Assembly (NCBI RefSeq): GCF_000972845.2
Contig: NC_040028.1
Coordinates: 19,062,210 to 19,126,209, forward strand
DNA: 64,000 nucleotides
Direction: 5' to 3'
Origin: Larimichthys crocea
Lineage: Eukaryota; Chordata; Actinopteri; Sciaenidae
Part shown: piece by piece, positions 1 to 13,025 of the stretch
Layout of the letters: every line of letters begins with the position of its first letter
How positions within the stretch are numbered: the stretch's first letter is position 1
The notes under the pieces: generated by a model
Databases searched by the model: none
What the model was told of the DNA's origin: nothing
The model's input: the letters and a program-made list of their open reading frames with translations, nothing else
Position numbers and translations under genes: made by a program

Positions 1-3000
1 CCGTATTCATTCAAAGCACTTGTGGGTCACTCGCGGCCTGCATAAACAAATGCAATAAGAGAAAAATTAGATGAAATCTGACGGGCCGTCGTAATATACA
101 GAACATTCGATTACATTCGGTACAAATCTGGCTCTCGTAGGATTTATCACGCTCATCTCACTCCTTCTTCTTCCCTTTCTCTCCGTGGAGGGGTCGACAT
201 GGAGTCCACTGAGACAGACGGGCCCACAGTTGTCTGTCAGGTGCCTGTTAGCCTGGCTTTGCGTGTTTATGGCTGATAATCGTCTGAAGTGTTTGCGGTC
301 CAACACCTGTCCAACCCCTTTCGCACTAGTCAGCCGCTGTTCGGTCGATTCGTGAACGCAGGTCAGTGAGGAAGCTTTCTGACCTCAGCTTATAGGAAGT
401 CTTTCTCCTTTTAACATTTCAATTTACTTGCACAAGCAAAAAGCAAAGAGGTGACACACCAGCGCAAAACAAAGCAAAGTGTTGCAGTTCGTGTTGCAAC
501 TTTTGAGCAGACGTGTTCTTAATTTGTATTCCAGACATGATGAGACTGTTAATGAGGTTCACAGAAGCGTAACAATAGCTGGCTATAGTGTAGTATGCTT
601 TCTTTGTCTTTCTGTGACACTTTGGGATCAAAAATATATATTATTGACTAATTATGGATGTCAGGGGTCAGCTGGCTGCGTGTTCCAGTACAACTAGTTG
701 TTAAAGCTAAGAGCAACCTCCCTCATAATAATCCTGGTAAGCTATGATCCTGTCAAGCCTGCTGAAAATGTTGGCCTGATGATTTTGGTCCACGGACATG
801 CAATTAAAGTGCAACACACCTACACACACTCAGGCAAATCTTAAATGTACAGATGCTAAAATCCAAAATGCATGACTGCTTGCAGACAAACACATAATCA
901 ATACAGTCTTGGGGGCACGACCTGCCAGTTCAACCAGGTTCATCCATGCGAGCATCATAAATTTCAAGTTTAAAGGAGTGCCACATAATGGACTAGACCG
1001 CTCTCGGGGCATTACATCATCCATAGCCGCCTAAGTTTAGAGCCGAGGACCCCCTAAATGACAGAGAACAGAGTGGAAGTCCTGTCATAAAGCCAATCAG
1101 GGGAGTCCTCGTTGGGACTCGTAAATCTCCTGCTTTGTGGGGTTACTGGGAGGTCTGGGAAGTGAAGATTTGCCACTTATTATTCTCAGGAAACCCCAGA
1201 CAACCTCCCCCTGAACTCAGGTCACACAAGGTTATGACCTTGGGACGAGCATCATTGTTATTTCAGTAACTATGGTGATCAGGCGCCTCAGTGATGAGAG
1301 ATTCACACAGAACTTAATATATATGTACACACTCATTATAATATGTAATGATTGGTTTCTCTTTGTGAATATAATGTGAGACCTGATATAAAACAATAAA
1401 TAAATAGATTATTATCACTCTAAAACTGTAAGAACTGTGGAAATTATTTGCATTCTTTGTTTGTTTGTGTGTGTGTGAGACTGAATGTGTTATGTGATGC
1501 GGGGTTTTCTTTGCAAGGTCCTCGAAACGCTTTGTGCCAATGTTCCTGCAGACACCTTAACAGGCATGAGACACATTTCCAGTGGGACACCAACCATCTC
1601 TTTCTGTCTCAGCAGAGAGCAGTGCTCCAGTGCCAGCCTAGTGCCATCAGCACGGGGATAAGCTTTCTGGCAGAACATTGACAGGCTTTCAGAGTCTCCT
1701 GAGGCCATTCCAGACCCTGAGAGGCTCAGCGGGCTTCCAACAAGTGGTCTTCAGGGGCAGCACAGGCTTTCATACGGTGAAGGTCTCTGACAGCTGAACC
1801 GCAAGAAAGTAAGTGACAGGAGCTGAGGACCAATTACAAACCGTATCAAAGGCCCCATCAGTCCTGTCATGAACGCAGCCCTACAGTTTGTCCCTGTATT
1901 TTGTATTATAACCTATCATTTCAATTCATAAAGAACTCAAAAACATTAACACTTTACTTCTTTTCATGACTGCAAGGAGGTATGGAGGTATGCATGATGC
2001 TGCGATAAACATAGTTCAAAGAAAGCAGCACACAGGCCTTTATTTGCTGAAGAATATATATTTCATGTTCTGGTGGTTACACATTTTAGAGAGAGACATG
2101 CCATAATTTCACTGTGTTATCATCATGTTAAACAACCTGCCCATTTTTCACATTTATCTGAAGCAAAAAAAAAAAAAGCACACCTTTCACCTCTAGCACT
2201 TAAAAAAAGTTTCCCCTAAAATATCAAAAAAATGTCTTTTTATGACTTCTGTTCCACTTCTAGTTCTTGTAACAGCCATATAGGCCATGCCAAATGTGCC
2301 CAGAAATAAGCTGGGCCTCCCCACTGTCTCTGAGATTGCCCACCCAGGAGTCTGGCACACGCCACAGTGAGCAGGAGGCCCTCTGGATTACAGTAATACA
2401 TACTATCTCATAATGGAAAGCTGCCTTGCACATTTCCCTCTCTCCGCCCTCATTGTCCACACTACCAACTGCACAATCAGGATACGAGGCTGTGATTGCA
2501 CCCGTTAGCATGTGCGAGTTTGCCGGTGTGCTGCACTCCTCCTCCTCCTCCTCCTCCTCCAACCCCCCCTCCCTCTCTGGGCTGGGCACTGTTTGGCTCC
2601 AACAAGGTACAAAAATGAGTTAAAAAAATAAAAGAACTGTAGCCTAAACTAAAACAAACTAAAAAAAAGATATTTGACATGAAAAGTACCCTGAACCCGC
2701 AGACATGGATGGCCTGATTAATTTCAGGCAGCAAAGGTCATGGGTCACAAGGAAACAATGGCATGAACATACTTAACCTGAGCTACTAACATGGTTAAAT
2801 AAACAGTCAAAGCTGCCCTGTTCGGACCCGCCACACGCTAGTCAAACTCCGCCACTTTCCCTTCTCACCCCGTAATCACCAGAAGCTGTAATTAATGGGG
2901 AGGCTGACCTATGGTTCAGGGCAGTGGAGAGGAAAGCCAAACAAAGTTGAAAGCTATTAGGAGGAAAGGGAGAGGGACACAAGCATGGAGGACTATGGAC

Positions 3001-6000
3001 TTTGTTAGACACCCAGTTTTGGCCCAGTCTTCCGTGGTTGGCTAACAAAGGGGCAGGTGGTCCAGGGGGAGCAGAGGTGCACTCTGGCCAGAGTTTAGAC
3101 CACCAGGTTACCACAGTCTGTATGTAATTACACCACAGAGGTCATTTACTTCACTAAGTGGGTTGTCTACCAAACCCCGTCGGTGAGTGCACGCTAATCA
3201 GGCTTGGTGCTCCAAACAATGGACCATGTGTCCCTCTGAGTGTTGTGGGAGGAGCGGAGGTAACCAGCAAACCACAACTGATCAACATGGACGAGATGTT
3301 TCAAAAGGACACAAAAGCTCTAAAAGGGGGAGAGGCCAGAGGCAGACAGACGGGCAGACCGAGGAACATGGAAGGGTCCGCTAAAGTTGCAGACTGGCAT
3401 GTCTTCAAACCTGTATTTATCCAGGAGGTTCTAGAGGACAATGGCAGATACAGTGACACTTGGGACAAGCGTGGAACAGATGCGTTCTCACACGGGGACA
3501 AAGAGGATTTGAAGACAATAACAAGCCACAAGTACCAGATATCCACTTTATTAAAATGATATTGGCCTTACACTTTCATTTGTAGTTAAAGCCCAGATTG
3601 TATTTCAGTGACACGTCTTGTAACAAAGACCTGCGAATAGTAAATCAAGCCTACGAAGCATACACACTGCAAACCACACTGCAAAAAAATCAAAACTCTT
3701 TTAAGTAAAAGTCTGTTACTTAATGGATCATGTTCTTGTGGCTTATGATAATGTAAAGCTGCTGCTGCCTTTTTTTTTTGCATGGCCAGACTGTCTAACT
3801 TTGGCCTTCATACAAACAAACACAACACAGCATAATACAGTGCTCTGTCCTAATTAAAAGGGCGCTGACCCCACTGCACCACTGCGACTTACACAGGAGT
3901 TTGGCTGCTCTCTAGTATGATATATGTTTACATCGCTAACAAGCCAATCAGCCCTGCCAACAGAAGCAGTGGAAGCACAGAGAAGCCATTAAAGGCCTGG
4001 CCGCAGCTACAAAAACAAAACCTATCCACCTGAGACCACAGAGGGACAGGATGCAGGCTACTTATAGCAACCCAAAACCAACCCACAAGAATAGCAGGAA
4101 AAACGACTCGGTACGGGAGCCGCAACAAGCCTTTTGAAGTGCGCCACCTCTAAACTATTCTGATACGCCACCCCAGCATCTTTGAAGGCAGGTTATCCTC
4201 CACGGCCGTGTGTCCTGTTGTGGACGAATTGTTTCCTCTTTCACTTTGTCTCTATTTTCCTGTAGAAACTGACACTGCTTTATTGTTCTCCTGGGCCAAC
4301 CAAACTGTTGTCCAGTGGAGCACAGGGGACGGGACCTCTTGCTGTTCCCCTGTTGGTGAAGGAGGTCCAGGGCGGGGCCGTGCCTGAAAGATGGACAGTA
4401 AGTTGGTCACAGTTGACGCAGGGGTGGTAATCCCAAAGAATCAGCAGAAGGATGACCCCCCGCTTATTGCAACCATTTCCTTTATCCTCAAGGTTGTGAC
4501 CTTACAATGCCCTCTTTCCTAAGAATTGACCGGTGGAGTAATTAATCAGCCAGTGCTCGGTGATGTCATTGCACAAACATTTCAAGAATAGGGAGAACGG
4601 TGACAAATTTTGTTGTTTTTGCTGCGGTGCTGAAGGTTCTGCTCGTAAACACGACAGATTTATGGTGAGGGGACATGCACCTGCCACAAGGCAACAACAA
4701 GCGCCCACTTTCAGACTTTTAGAAGAAAAGTCAAAAAAATCACATGCCTGAATTCAAACAATAATTTACACATGGCTCTGAGGAAACACGTTTACTGCAG
4801 ACAGAGAATATAATTAAAAAAAACACAAGTATTTCTTTTATTACACTTCAATAAAATATGTCATACTCCCAGGGAAGGTACGAGAGGTAATAGCTGCATG
4901 CTTTACAAAAATATGTATATACATGAAGAAGCATTGTAACCAAGTATTATCTGTGTAATCTGAGACGGAGGTACAGTACATGTGCTTCCCCTGACTCCCG
5001 CGGAGAAGGAGAGCTCACTTTAACACTCAATATCAGGGAATCTAATTGCACTTACAAATCGTTCCTTTTGGCTCGCCTCTCTGGAGTAAGTCTACGGCAA
5101 ATGGTGTCACATCACAGCCCTATCAGGCTTATTACAGGCACTATTTCAGAGGCTCAGAAAGAGAGAATTGACAGGGTGATATAGTATATAATTTACTGTC
5201 TGTCAGATGTCCAGCATAATCCAGAAATAGAAGATTTTATATGTTATAAGTAAAAAATAAAAAAAAGCAATTAAATCGATATAATTACATTTCTATCAGC
5301 TTCTTTTATTTATTATTATTTTTTTCCCAATTCTCTGTGTATTGTTTGTTTGATTTTAATACTCTTTTATTTTAATCAATTATGTTGGCACATTTAACAA
5401 TCAGGCTGTGTTCATCAGTCACATGCTGGTTTAGATGTTTTCCAATCTAATTATCCTGGTTACTTCTCCCTTCCTCCTGGTTTTGATTTTCTTGTGCTGA
5501 CACTATAATAGCAAGGTCCTGGCTAAGAAAATAGGTTGGTCTGTCACTTTGCGATCATTAGCTGACGCTGTGATGCCGTGCCTGCAGCCAGATCCCGGCA
5601 AACTTGTGTTGTGACAGGAAAAAACGACACATTTCAAGAACTCGAAATAAAAAATGAATCATAAAATCCTGTAAGACTCAATTACAAGCATCTGTGTTCC
5701 CCAGTGCAAATGCCTTTCCCACCATGCACAGTGCAGCCCGGGGATGATACAGTAACCGACGAGTTATTGTTGTGGCTGCATAAAAATGCTCCACGACACT
5801 CACCCTCTCCTCCCCTCGTCTTTATCATTCTACATTAATTGTACCGTGCACTATGGCCAGAGAAAGCTCTGGTATTTCCTCTGAGGAGTCAGCCAACGTG
5901 CAGATCAGCACTGATTTTCTCTGTGCATGGGCACTGGACCAAAGTACAGTCTGAATGCTCACTAAAGAGCTAAAAATATCGTTTGATACAGGGTAGAGGT

Positions 6001-6500
6001 TAATATGTCTCACCTCTGGCAACTATATTGTTTACATTTAGCGCGGACACTGATTGGCCTGTTGGTCCCCATTGTTCATGTTCACTTCTGCCAATAGCGG
6101 GCCTGAAACTGCGAATGAGGTGATACAATGATGAAAACAGCACGTGCCGTTCACGTTTTTATATCTGTGACACAGGGCCGTGCAAATTTATTCTAAGGTG
6201 GGAAAATCTGTAGAGGTTTGTACAATGTTATATTAATGTTGTTGTCCTTTAGTGCAGCAGTTGTGAAGTGATCTGAGAATATAGTCATCATCGTCTTTCA
6301 CCATATTTTGGAATTTATTTTTACAAGGTGTGTCTAAGGTGTCTGGCCAGGGAGAATATTACAGGAGGTCATGTGTGCACAAAATTCCTGATATAGAAAG
6401 TTATGATTTGACGCAACGTTCTATATTTGTGATTTTGTTGATTGGATGAAAAGAACATATCACAATTTGGAGCCTCATACAAACTAAAATACACTTTTGG
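1..6500. other. Non-coding stretch, no gene recognised
   Basis: Mostly unique, moderately AT-rich vertebrate sequence. No open frame here has a recognisable protein family, and the largest are about 110-133 codons with no domain. It contains short homopolymers (A13 near 2165), a CTC trinucleotide array at 2536-2560 and several low-repeat islands, for example around 4520-4660, 5020-5170 and 6030-6130, that look like non-coding regulatory sequence. An RFX-like site lies at 1266-1279. I see no promoter, RNA gene or complete mobile element. Confidence 0.6.
2536..2560. repeat. (CTC)n trinucleotide microsatellite
   Basis: Eight uninterrupted CTC units run directly into C-rich sequence. On the minus strand it reads as a GAG/GGA run, which accounts for the poly-Glu and poly-Gly stretches in overlapping open frames. 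Confidence 0.95.
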
Positions 6501-6527
6501 TGTTTGTGTCTCCTATTGAAGGAGATA

Positions 6528-6547
6528 ATTCTATTCTATTCTATTCT
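6528..6547. repeat. (ATTCT)n pentanucleotide microsatellite
   Basis: Four perfect ATTCT units followed by degenerate TTCTAT sequence. Short, but pentanucleotide arrays are uncommon in this window. Confidence 0.85.
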
Positions 6548-6699
6548 TCTATATTCTTATTATTTTGGACAATAGTAGACAATTTATAAAAATGCATCCA
6601 TACAATAGGGAAAACGTGTCAACACGTGACTCGCAGCCTCTGCGTGGACACATTGTGTTGGTACTTGTTGGACAGCAAATTGCCATTCATGTAAATCGA

Positions 6700-6985
6700 G
6701 AGAACTAAACAAGAGTTACTTAAACTAATTGAGTATTGCTGGCTGTAATGACAAAAGATGAGAATAATGGATTGTTAGTTCGCTTCATAATGATGTTAGA
6801 TATCCGGGGACGTGTAGATAGGCACATTAGAAGTCAATAGTGTTCCAGAATAATAGGAAGGCTCAGAGATAATGTACTCTCACGAGGGGGCCTCGACATT
6901 AGCAACAGCCCAGCAGGACTCGGCTTGCACGTGTGTCAATGACGCATTAAATCCCTCAATGACAAAAGATAAAAAAGAAAGGTAA
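6700..6985. promoter_or_regulatory. Candidate conserved non-coding element
   Basis: A repeat-free AT-rich block with several homeodomain-type cores (ACTAATTGAG, GTAATGAC, CATAATGATG) and an ATTGTT SOX-type core. Such blocks are typical of distal enhancers near vertebrate developmental genes. Conservation was not measured; the call rests on base texture and motif density alone. Confidence 0.3.
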
Positions 6986-9120
6986 ATCTGTAGGCACATT
7001 GTTTTGCCACCAGACACCATACTGTACACGCGCTGTTGAGTGGTGAGCAGTTGTTAGTAATTGCAGGAAGTAAGAACAAGAAAGACACATTCAGTGGAAT
7101 AACACATGCGAATGTTCATCGTTTAAAAAGCCGGGCCTCGGGATCGCCCAAATTAACACAAGGCTGAGTCTGAAAGACAAATAAAAAATCATTGCTCGTG
7201 ATTCTAAAACAATTATTTTTAAAAAAAGACTACTTACAAAGTGTCAAAAATCTTTAATCAGCCCACACTGTGATGAAAGCGCCGCTCCAGTGTGAACCTC
7301 GCTAGATGAAAATAAAAATTAGACAAAAGAAGGAAAGTACAGACGACATTAACTTCTGCTCAAATGAGCACAGTAGGAGAGCGCACAAAGTATTTAGCAC
7401 CACTCTTTCTGTCTTTTGATGTTGTTTGTCAATTCACAGCATCCGCTGCAGTATTTAGTGTCTTCAACCTCTATCTTCCCTGATGGCATGAGTGCAGGGT
7501 GAGTGTAATAGTGGCCCTCTCCTTCATTAGATATTAATTTATTCATTACATGTTAACTCTGCGAGACCTTGGAAGGAGACGCCAGGTGACTCTTCTTCAT
7601 TTGGTCCCCACTGCTCTCCACTGGGCCCAGGAAAAACCACAGTAATGCCACACAGTTGGGGAAGCGGAGAGCAAATTATTCAGCTCCATAGAGAGGGACT
7701 CTTTGTGGTAAACACACGGTGGGACACTCGTGCTGCCATAATTAAATCTGCAAATCCATAAGAGCAGGGTGCTTCCATTTTAGTACACAAACACACGGAG
7801 TGGTAAACACAATCAAGCAGAGAGCGAGTACAGTAAATACATTTGTAAAGCACACGTAAATATAAGTATTATTTAATGAATAGTATATATATATTATAAG
7901 CACACACATGCATACATATGTAATCTATGATAGTGCTTAAAACAGCTAATTTTGCTTGGTCAGAAATTGGTTTTATTACTTGCAGTTTCTATTTTTTTGA
8001 ACATATTCCATAAATAAGAATTATTGTAGACAGAAAAACGGTGGGCTGAGAAAGAGGGAGCATCAAGGGGTGTGATGGGGACTTTGTAACTTCCTCATAT
8101 GAGAGCGAAAGAGCTCTCAATCTTCGACCGAGCCGTGGCAGATCAGAGAGAAAGACGCCAGAGAGCATCAATCCCAGCTTCTCTCAGTGGCCCATCAATG
8201 GGAGAAAATCCCCAGTGAACAGGCAGCCTGGCTAATCCACGGCTAAATGACACCTCCAGACGCTAATGCCCAGACTGACCACAGAAGCAATCCACGGCGA
8301 CTCCTCCACACATATACCCAACTGATGCTTTTCAAGCCGAGAGGGAACTTGAAAGAGCCGGGGCCGTCTCTGTCCCTCTGTGTGCCACCTGCTTAGCATC
8401 CCCGCACTCCAAGCTGCTATAGAGAGACATCTCCGGCAGAGGAGAAAGGCCCATTGTGTCCAGACGCCTTTGAGGGCATTGTTCTGCTTCACTGAGGCCA
8501 GGCCGACATCTGCACCATTCACGCTGAAGGAAGTTGTAATCACTCCCCAGCTCTTAGCTCTGTGGCTCCAACTTCATACCAAGAGGGCTTGTGAAGTTGG
8601 GCCTGTGCTAAACAACAGGGCGAGGGGAGAAGGAGGAGGAGGAGGAGCGGGTGCATGGGATTTGGAAGGGTGGCTGTTTTTGTTGAGAGGCATCAGTTTA
8701 AATAGAAACTCTTACATACCCCCATACAGGCCCCCTGATCCCCACTCTCCCTTCCAACCCCCAACTCACCCAAGTGCACTTACTCTCTACAATACAAAGC
8801 TGGCGACTGATTTACTGAGTTACCTCTCCATCAAAAGCACTGATTAATTGCTTGTCTTTCACAAGTAGGGGAAAGGATTTCAAACGTGTAAAGTATAAAA
8901 ACCTCTGGCTGCTGCGTTTTCAAAATGCTCTTTTGCTCTCCTTTTCATTGGTAAAAATAGAGAAGAAGGAAAAAAAAAAGAGGAAGTGAAAGCCTGGATT
9001 GTTTCAGTGGTCAACTTGAGAAGGGGTTTTATGTAGTTTTCATTTACATATAATTACACTTTAATGGAAGTCTGACTGGTGTGGGGTAAGAGGCTGGCCA
9101 CGCGGGCTGCCGAAGAGACC
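6986..9120. other. Non-coding stretch with possible regulatory islands
   Basis: Unique sequence with no recognisable gene. Two islands look non-random. The first, 7510-7760, has ATTAATTTATTCATTACA-type text and CAAATTATTCAG. The second, 8180-8560, is a GC-balanced low-repeat block over which a 155-codon frame (8380-8847) happens to be open. That frame runs into GGA-repeat sequence, begins at no plausible promoter and matches no family I know, so I do not call it a gene. Confidence 0.5.
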
Positions 9121-9330
9121 CCCTATGATACAGGATGACAGGCTGTAGCGCTAGCTCCATCTCCGGCTAATTAAACGAATCAATTAAGAGACTATTGTTG
9201 TAACTGTGTAACTGATGTTCTGTAGTGGCAAAAATGGTCCCTTGGGGAGGCCTTCCAACCATATTAAAACCCCTATCCTCTACATCTCCATCTGATACCA
9301 ATATAGACACTTATTTGCGCCTTGCTGTCA
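9121..9330. promoter_or_regulatory. Candidate conserved non-coding element
   Basis: Low-repeat block with a tight run of homeodomain-type cores at 9168-9188 (CTAATTAAACGAATCAATTA), followed by ACTATTGTTG, a SOX-type core. Possible enhancer, based on motif clustering only. Confidence 0.3.
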
Positions 9331-9519
9331 TGTCATTGGAGGCAGGCACATTATGGAAATTGAAATGGAGGGGTTGAGGGGAGCAGGGCTGAGCTCAGTG
9401 TGAAGCGGCGGGGTTCACTTCCCATCACCCTCCAAGGAGAACTCGCTTCAGCAAACTCCAAAGTCCCTCAAAGTTCCTTAATAGCAGAGCTAGAGCCAGC
9501 ACACCCAGCTGTGTGCATC

Positions 9520-9864
9520 CAGTCACTAGGTAAGGGTCGCGCAATTAGCATACTCCTCCCTGCCAGGCGAGTCGCGTTGATGCAGATAAATTATCATATT
9601 AGATTTACCCTCCTCAGTTCAACTGATTGGCTCCCAAATTGTTTTAGATGGCCGTCATTAATCCTTAGCATAGGCTAAGTGCTTTGGCTTCAGATCTGAT
9701 TGCATAGAGGCGCCTAGGGTCAAATTAACAGAATACTAATGTCTGAACTCTATCTCATTTGCAGTGTCAGGATGCTGCTTCTATTATAGGAAACAGAAAA
9801 GAGTCAATTGCCATTTATCTAATGTAAGATTTAGAAAGTCTCAAGATGATAATTGAGGTCCAAG
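9520..9864. promoter_or_regulatory. Candidate conserved non-coding element with splice-like signals
   Basis: Long repeat-free block with GCAATTAGCATA, GATAAATTATCATATTAG and CATTAATCCTTAGCATA text typical of deeply conserved non-coding DNA. A splice-acceptor-like CATTTGCAG ends at 9764. Two GTAAGA donors follow, at 9824 and 9865, giving potential exons of 59 or 100 bases. The 100-base version is closed in all frames, so any exon here would more likely be non-coding. Confidence 0.3.
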
Positions 9865-10113
9865 GTAAGAGCAAGATGTTATTGAGCGAGCTCTTTCTCA
9901 GTATGTTTTTATGTATGCATATATGTATATATATGAGAAGAAATGATCAAAGAACGTCAAAGCACATTGTCATTTCAAAGACTAATAAAAGGAAGTGTAA
10001 GGTTTCAAACAGTATATATTCCTTACAAGAAAGACTCTCATGGCCACTTTTAAGTTGTCAAAAGCAAACAAAGCAGTGTTACGGCGTAGATAAATCGAAT
10101 ACATTACCCATCT

Positions 10114-10124
10114 CCCCCCCCCCC
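10114..10124. repeat. Poly(C) tract
   Basis: An uninterrupted run of eleven C residues, a simple low-complexity tract. Confidence 0.9.
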
Positions 10125-10390
10125 AAGCTACTGTGAATACGCCTGTGTGCATGGAGACTGACAGATTTATGAACAGCCCAAATCTGAAGACTTGACTGAG
10201 ATTCCAGTGGATCCATGTCACTCCTTTGTCTTTGTGAGCTGACCCTGTTTGTTTAAGGCCCACAGTGCTGGCACCACATGAGTGGAACACCACTGCCTTG
10301 GCGCCTGGGCCGTCCTGGCTCCTGTGTCTAAAGTCAGCACTGGCATGTCGCTGGGACCTTCTGATGGAGATCAAGGGATTATCCTCACTT

Positions 10391-10392
10391 CA

Positions 10393-10424
<32 letters not shown>
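10391..10424. repeat. (CA)n microsatellite
   Basis: CA dinucleotide array with one CATA interruption. It keeps the upstream part of the open frame at 10265-10678 free of stops by chance. Confidence 0.95.
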
Positions 10425-10493
10425 GGATGCATATTCACAAATTTTACACACACATAAATCTGTTAAACGTTTTAAAACTTTCTTTTTTCACAG

Positions 10494-10678
10494 TTGATCG
10501 GACATGCCGCCATCGATGGTGTCCTATCTTCCTATTGTACCAACAAAACCATGCAGACCCCAAAGAAGTGCAACTTGAGCTAGAGGGTATCAAATTCCTG
10601 AAGCAGCAGTGCTGGATGTCAGACATTGGGACCCTTCAAGACAGCGCAGACACCGTACAGCTTGAATATCAGTGCTAA
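10494..10678 (+). other. Candidate terminal coding exon (unidentified)
   Basis: A pyrimidine-rich acceptor (CTTTCTTTTTTCACAG) ends at 10493. An open frame follows to a TAA stop at 10676-10678, giving about 61 residues including the split first codon. The translation has no low-complexity runs and reads protein-like (for example DPKEVQLELEGIKFLKQQCW and GTLQDSADTVQLEYQ). Upstream of the acceptor the frame is open only because of the CA repeat. No canonical AATAAA follows within 150 bases; the variant AATACA is at 10796. I recognise no family. It could be the last exon of an unknown transcript, a relic of an old gene, or chance. Confidence 0.22.
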
Positions 10679-10857
10679 GATCTCCAGATACCAGACAAGA
10701 CTACAGTGGGGTGTAAGGGTCTCTTGGACTGTTCAGGGGGGCCAATCAGATCATATAAACCAACAGAGGTGCACAAAAGCCCGTATATACTGTGCAATAC
10801 ATTTATTCATGAAGTGATTTTTCATGTTAAAGACACAAAACACTTCATATGAGTTAA

Positions 10858-11372
10858 AATGGGAGATGCAGTGCAGTTATTGATGGTGAGGCCGTAGTTG
10901 TGGGTGGTTTTGATGAAGGATTCAGGATGATTCTGTCTGATTTCTCACAGTTTAGTTTGAGCTGAGGAAGTTGTCTCAGTGGCATCTATGATTTAATCTC
11001 AGTGAGGCAGTTGGTTTAGGGTGGAGGGAGATGCAGAGCTGCACATTATCGATGGTAGATGGTGGTGGAGACCATGATAACATATCATGTCACTAAAGCG
11101 GGAGCATTTACAGAATGAACAAGAGTGGACCAAGCATTGAACCCTGGGGGACACCTTGGGATAGATGGGCTGTGGAGGAGGTGGATTTGTTGATGGTGAC
11201 AAACTGTTTGTCTGTTTGTGAGATATGAACTTAGCCAGGAGAGGGCAGTACCGGTGATGAGGGCGGATTCAAGGCGAGAGGATGTGGTGTGGTTGATGGT
11301 GTCAAAAGCTGTAGTGAGGCATGGGAGGATGGTGAGTTTTAGGAGATATGACAACCGTCTCCACACCAACCA
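10858..11372 (-). mobile_element. Degenerate LINE reverse-transcriptase fragment (L2-like)
   Basis: On the minus strand this encodes pieces of a non-LTR retrotransposon reverse transcriptase. In order they are TAFDTINHT (around 11289-11312), ITGTALSWLSSYL (around 11220-11258), a GVPQGS-type block with an LGPLLFIL-like stretch (around 11105-11160), a decayed YADD-type region (around 11040-11070), and a trailing KLN-K-like segment (around 10930-10965). The blocks lie in different frames with in-frame stops, so the copy is dead. Only the middle to C-terminal part of the domain is left, with no endonuclease and no 3' tail seen. Family assignment to an L2-type fish element is from the motif wording and is less certain than the RT call. 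Confidence 0.85.
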
Positions 11373-11965
11373 ACATGACAGTAGACCTACTAGTGGAATC
11401 CGTGAATATAATTAAAGTTTTAAGTGGAAAACATACAATAACAGTATTGGAGATTGTGGGAAACTTACAATGAGACACAAAATGTGTTGTCTTTTATATT
11501 TCTGCTGTAAAAGCATCAAAGCAATGTAATGTATTTACTGAATACAGACGAGACAAAGCTGGTTAAGGCATCACCACAAAGACCTACACAAAGACTAACA
11601 AGTCATCAACACAGTCTAAAGAGAAGGATGTGACAGTGTTGGACCTCTTAGCAGCGCTGCAAAAAATAACAACGGTAACTAAAATAATGAGAATCTTGCA
11701 GATAACACTGGTGCTACAGGACTGCAGAGACAGAACTTACACAAAAGTCAAACTTGTTCTTAAAATGGTTTACTCTCTGTCCTCTCTTAATTCCCAGCAT
11801 TCATTGTCCTTCAGTTGGCCATGTATTCGTGAGCGAGTCTATGTGTGTGTTTAGGCGTGTCGATGAAGCTTCTTTCTTTTCGCCTCCCGAGTCTTTCTCC
11901 CCGCCTCCCTCATACCTGTCATCTGGCAAGGCTAACCCCTGGTAGCTCCCCACCAAATGCACGTA

Positions 11966-11994
11966 CATACACACACATATACACACACACACAC
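11966..11994. repeat. Imperfect (CA)n microsatellite
   Basis: CA dinucleotides interrupted by TA units. Confidence 0.9.
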
Positions 11995-13006
11995 CTTGTA
12001 AATCCCCGCCAAATGCCCGCCCTTCCAGCCCCCGCACACACGCCAGCCGGTGTCAGCGAATCAGCTGAACCGTCTCCGCCCCGAGAATAACCCCATGACA
12101 GACAGCCCTAGTGGCCTCCCCTTGTCAACGCAGCCTGCCTGGAAAGCTGACAGCTAGGGCACAGGGTGGACAGGCTACTGTAGGCAGGAGTTTACACTGG
12201 GCTGGGCCTGGAGAGAATGGGCCTTGGGGTAAGGAAGAGGAGAGGGAATGGTGATATCTGTAGAGATGGGAAGTGGGATATAGCTTAAGATGTGGATATG
12301 GGTTATATGAGTACAAAGGGAGGACAGAATAGAATATACGGCTTATCATAAAGCCAAGGATAGGAGCAGGGCTGGGATGGGAATACGGAGTGAGGCCTGG
12401 TGTTGAAACTTATTAAAGCTGGGTTAGTTTTTTTCCTCTACAACGTGGAATAAGCTGAAAAAAGAGCACCAATACATCAGAAAATAGGGATTATAATTGC
12501 AGAGGTCAGCTCCTGTCAAGGTTACTGCAGCATTCGGTGTACAGAACTTGGCTGGCAGAGTTGAGCGGTCAGTCCCTGCAGAGCAAAGATTGAAAGGTTC
12601 GGTTTGGCCAGCGGCCGGGATACTGTCATTCTTCTATCCTCTCTACAACAATTCAAATAAGAGACACACACACTATGCGCTAACTCCTCCTCTGACAAGC
12701 CTTCATATCGAACCCTTACCCGCACGTTCAAAGCGAAATTCCACGTTGCATGATGTTTTTGTTGTGTTTTGACAGATAGTTGACATCCCATTTATATTTA
12801 ATAATTTGGCTCAGCTTGAGAATCTTTCCACAATGGGGAAAAAAAAGGCAGAGAACATTATGATACATGTGTTTCAAAAGTGGGACATGTGTGACATGCA
12901 ACAAAACAAAAAAAAAGAATAATGACTGCATCTTCCCAAGTCTGTCTGTCATGTCGATGTTGATTCCCTTTCTAGCTGTCGGCCTATGAACCGAGGACAT
13001 GCGTGT

Positions 13007-13025
13007 GCACACACACACACACACA
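13007..13025. repeat. (CA)n microsatellite
   Basis: About nine CA units, perfect. Confidence 0.9.

Noticed and set aside
8380..8847. 155-codon plus-strand open frame
   Set aside because: No recognisable domain, runs through GGA-repeat text, no promoter or splice logic; GC-balanced sequence easily stays open by chance.
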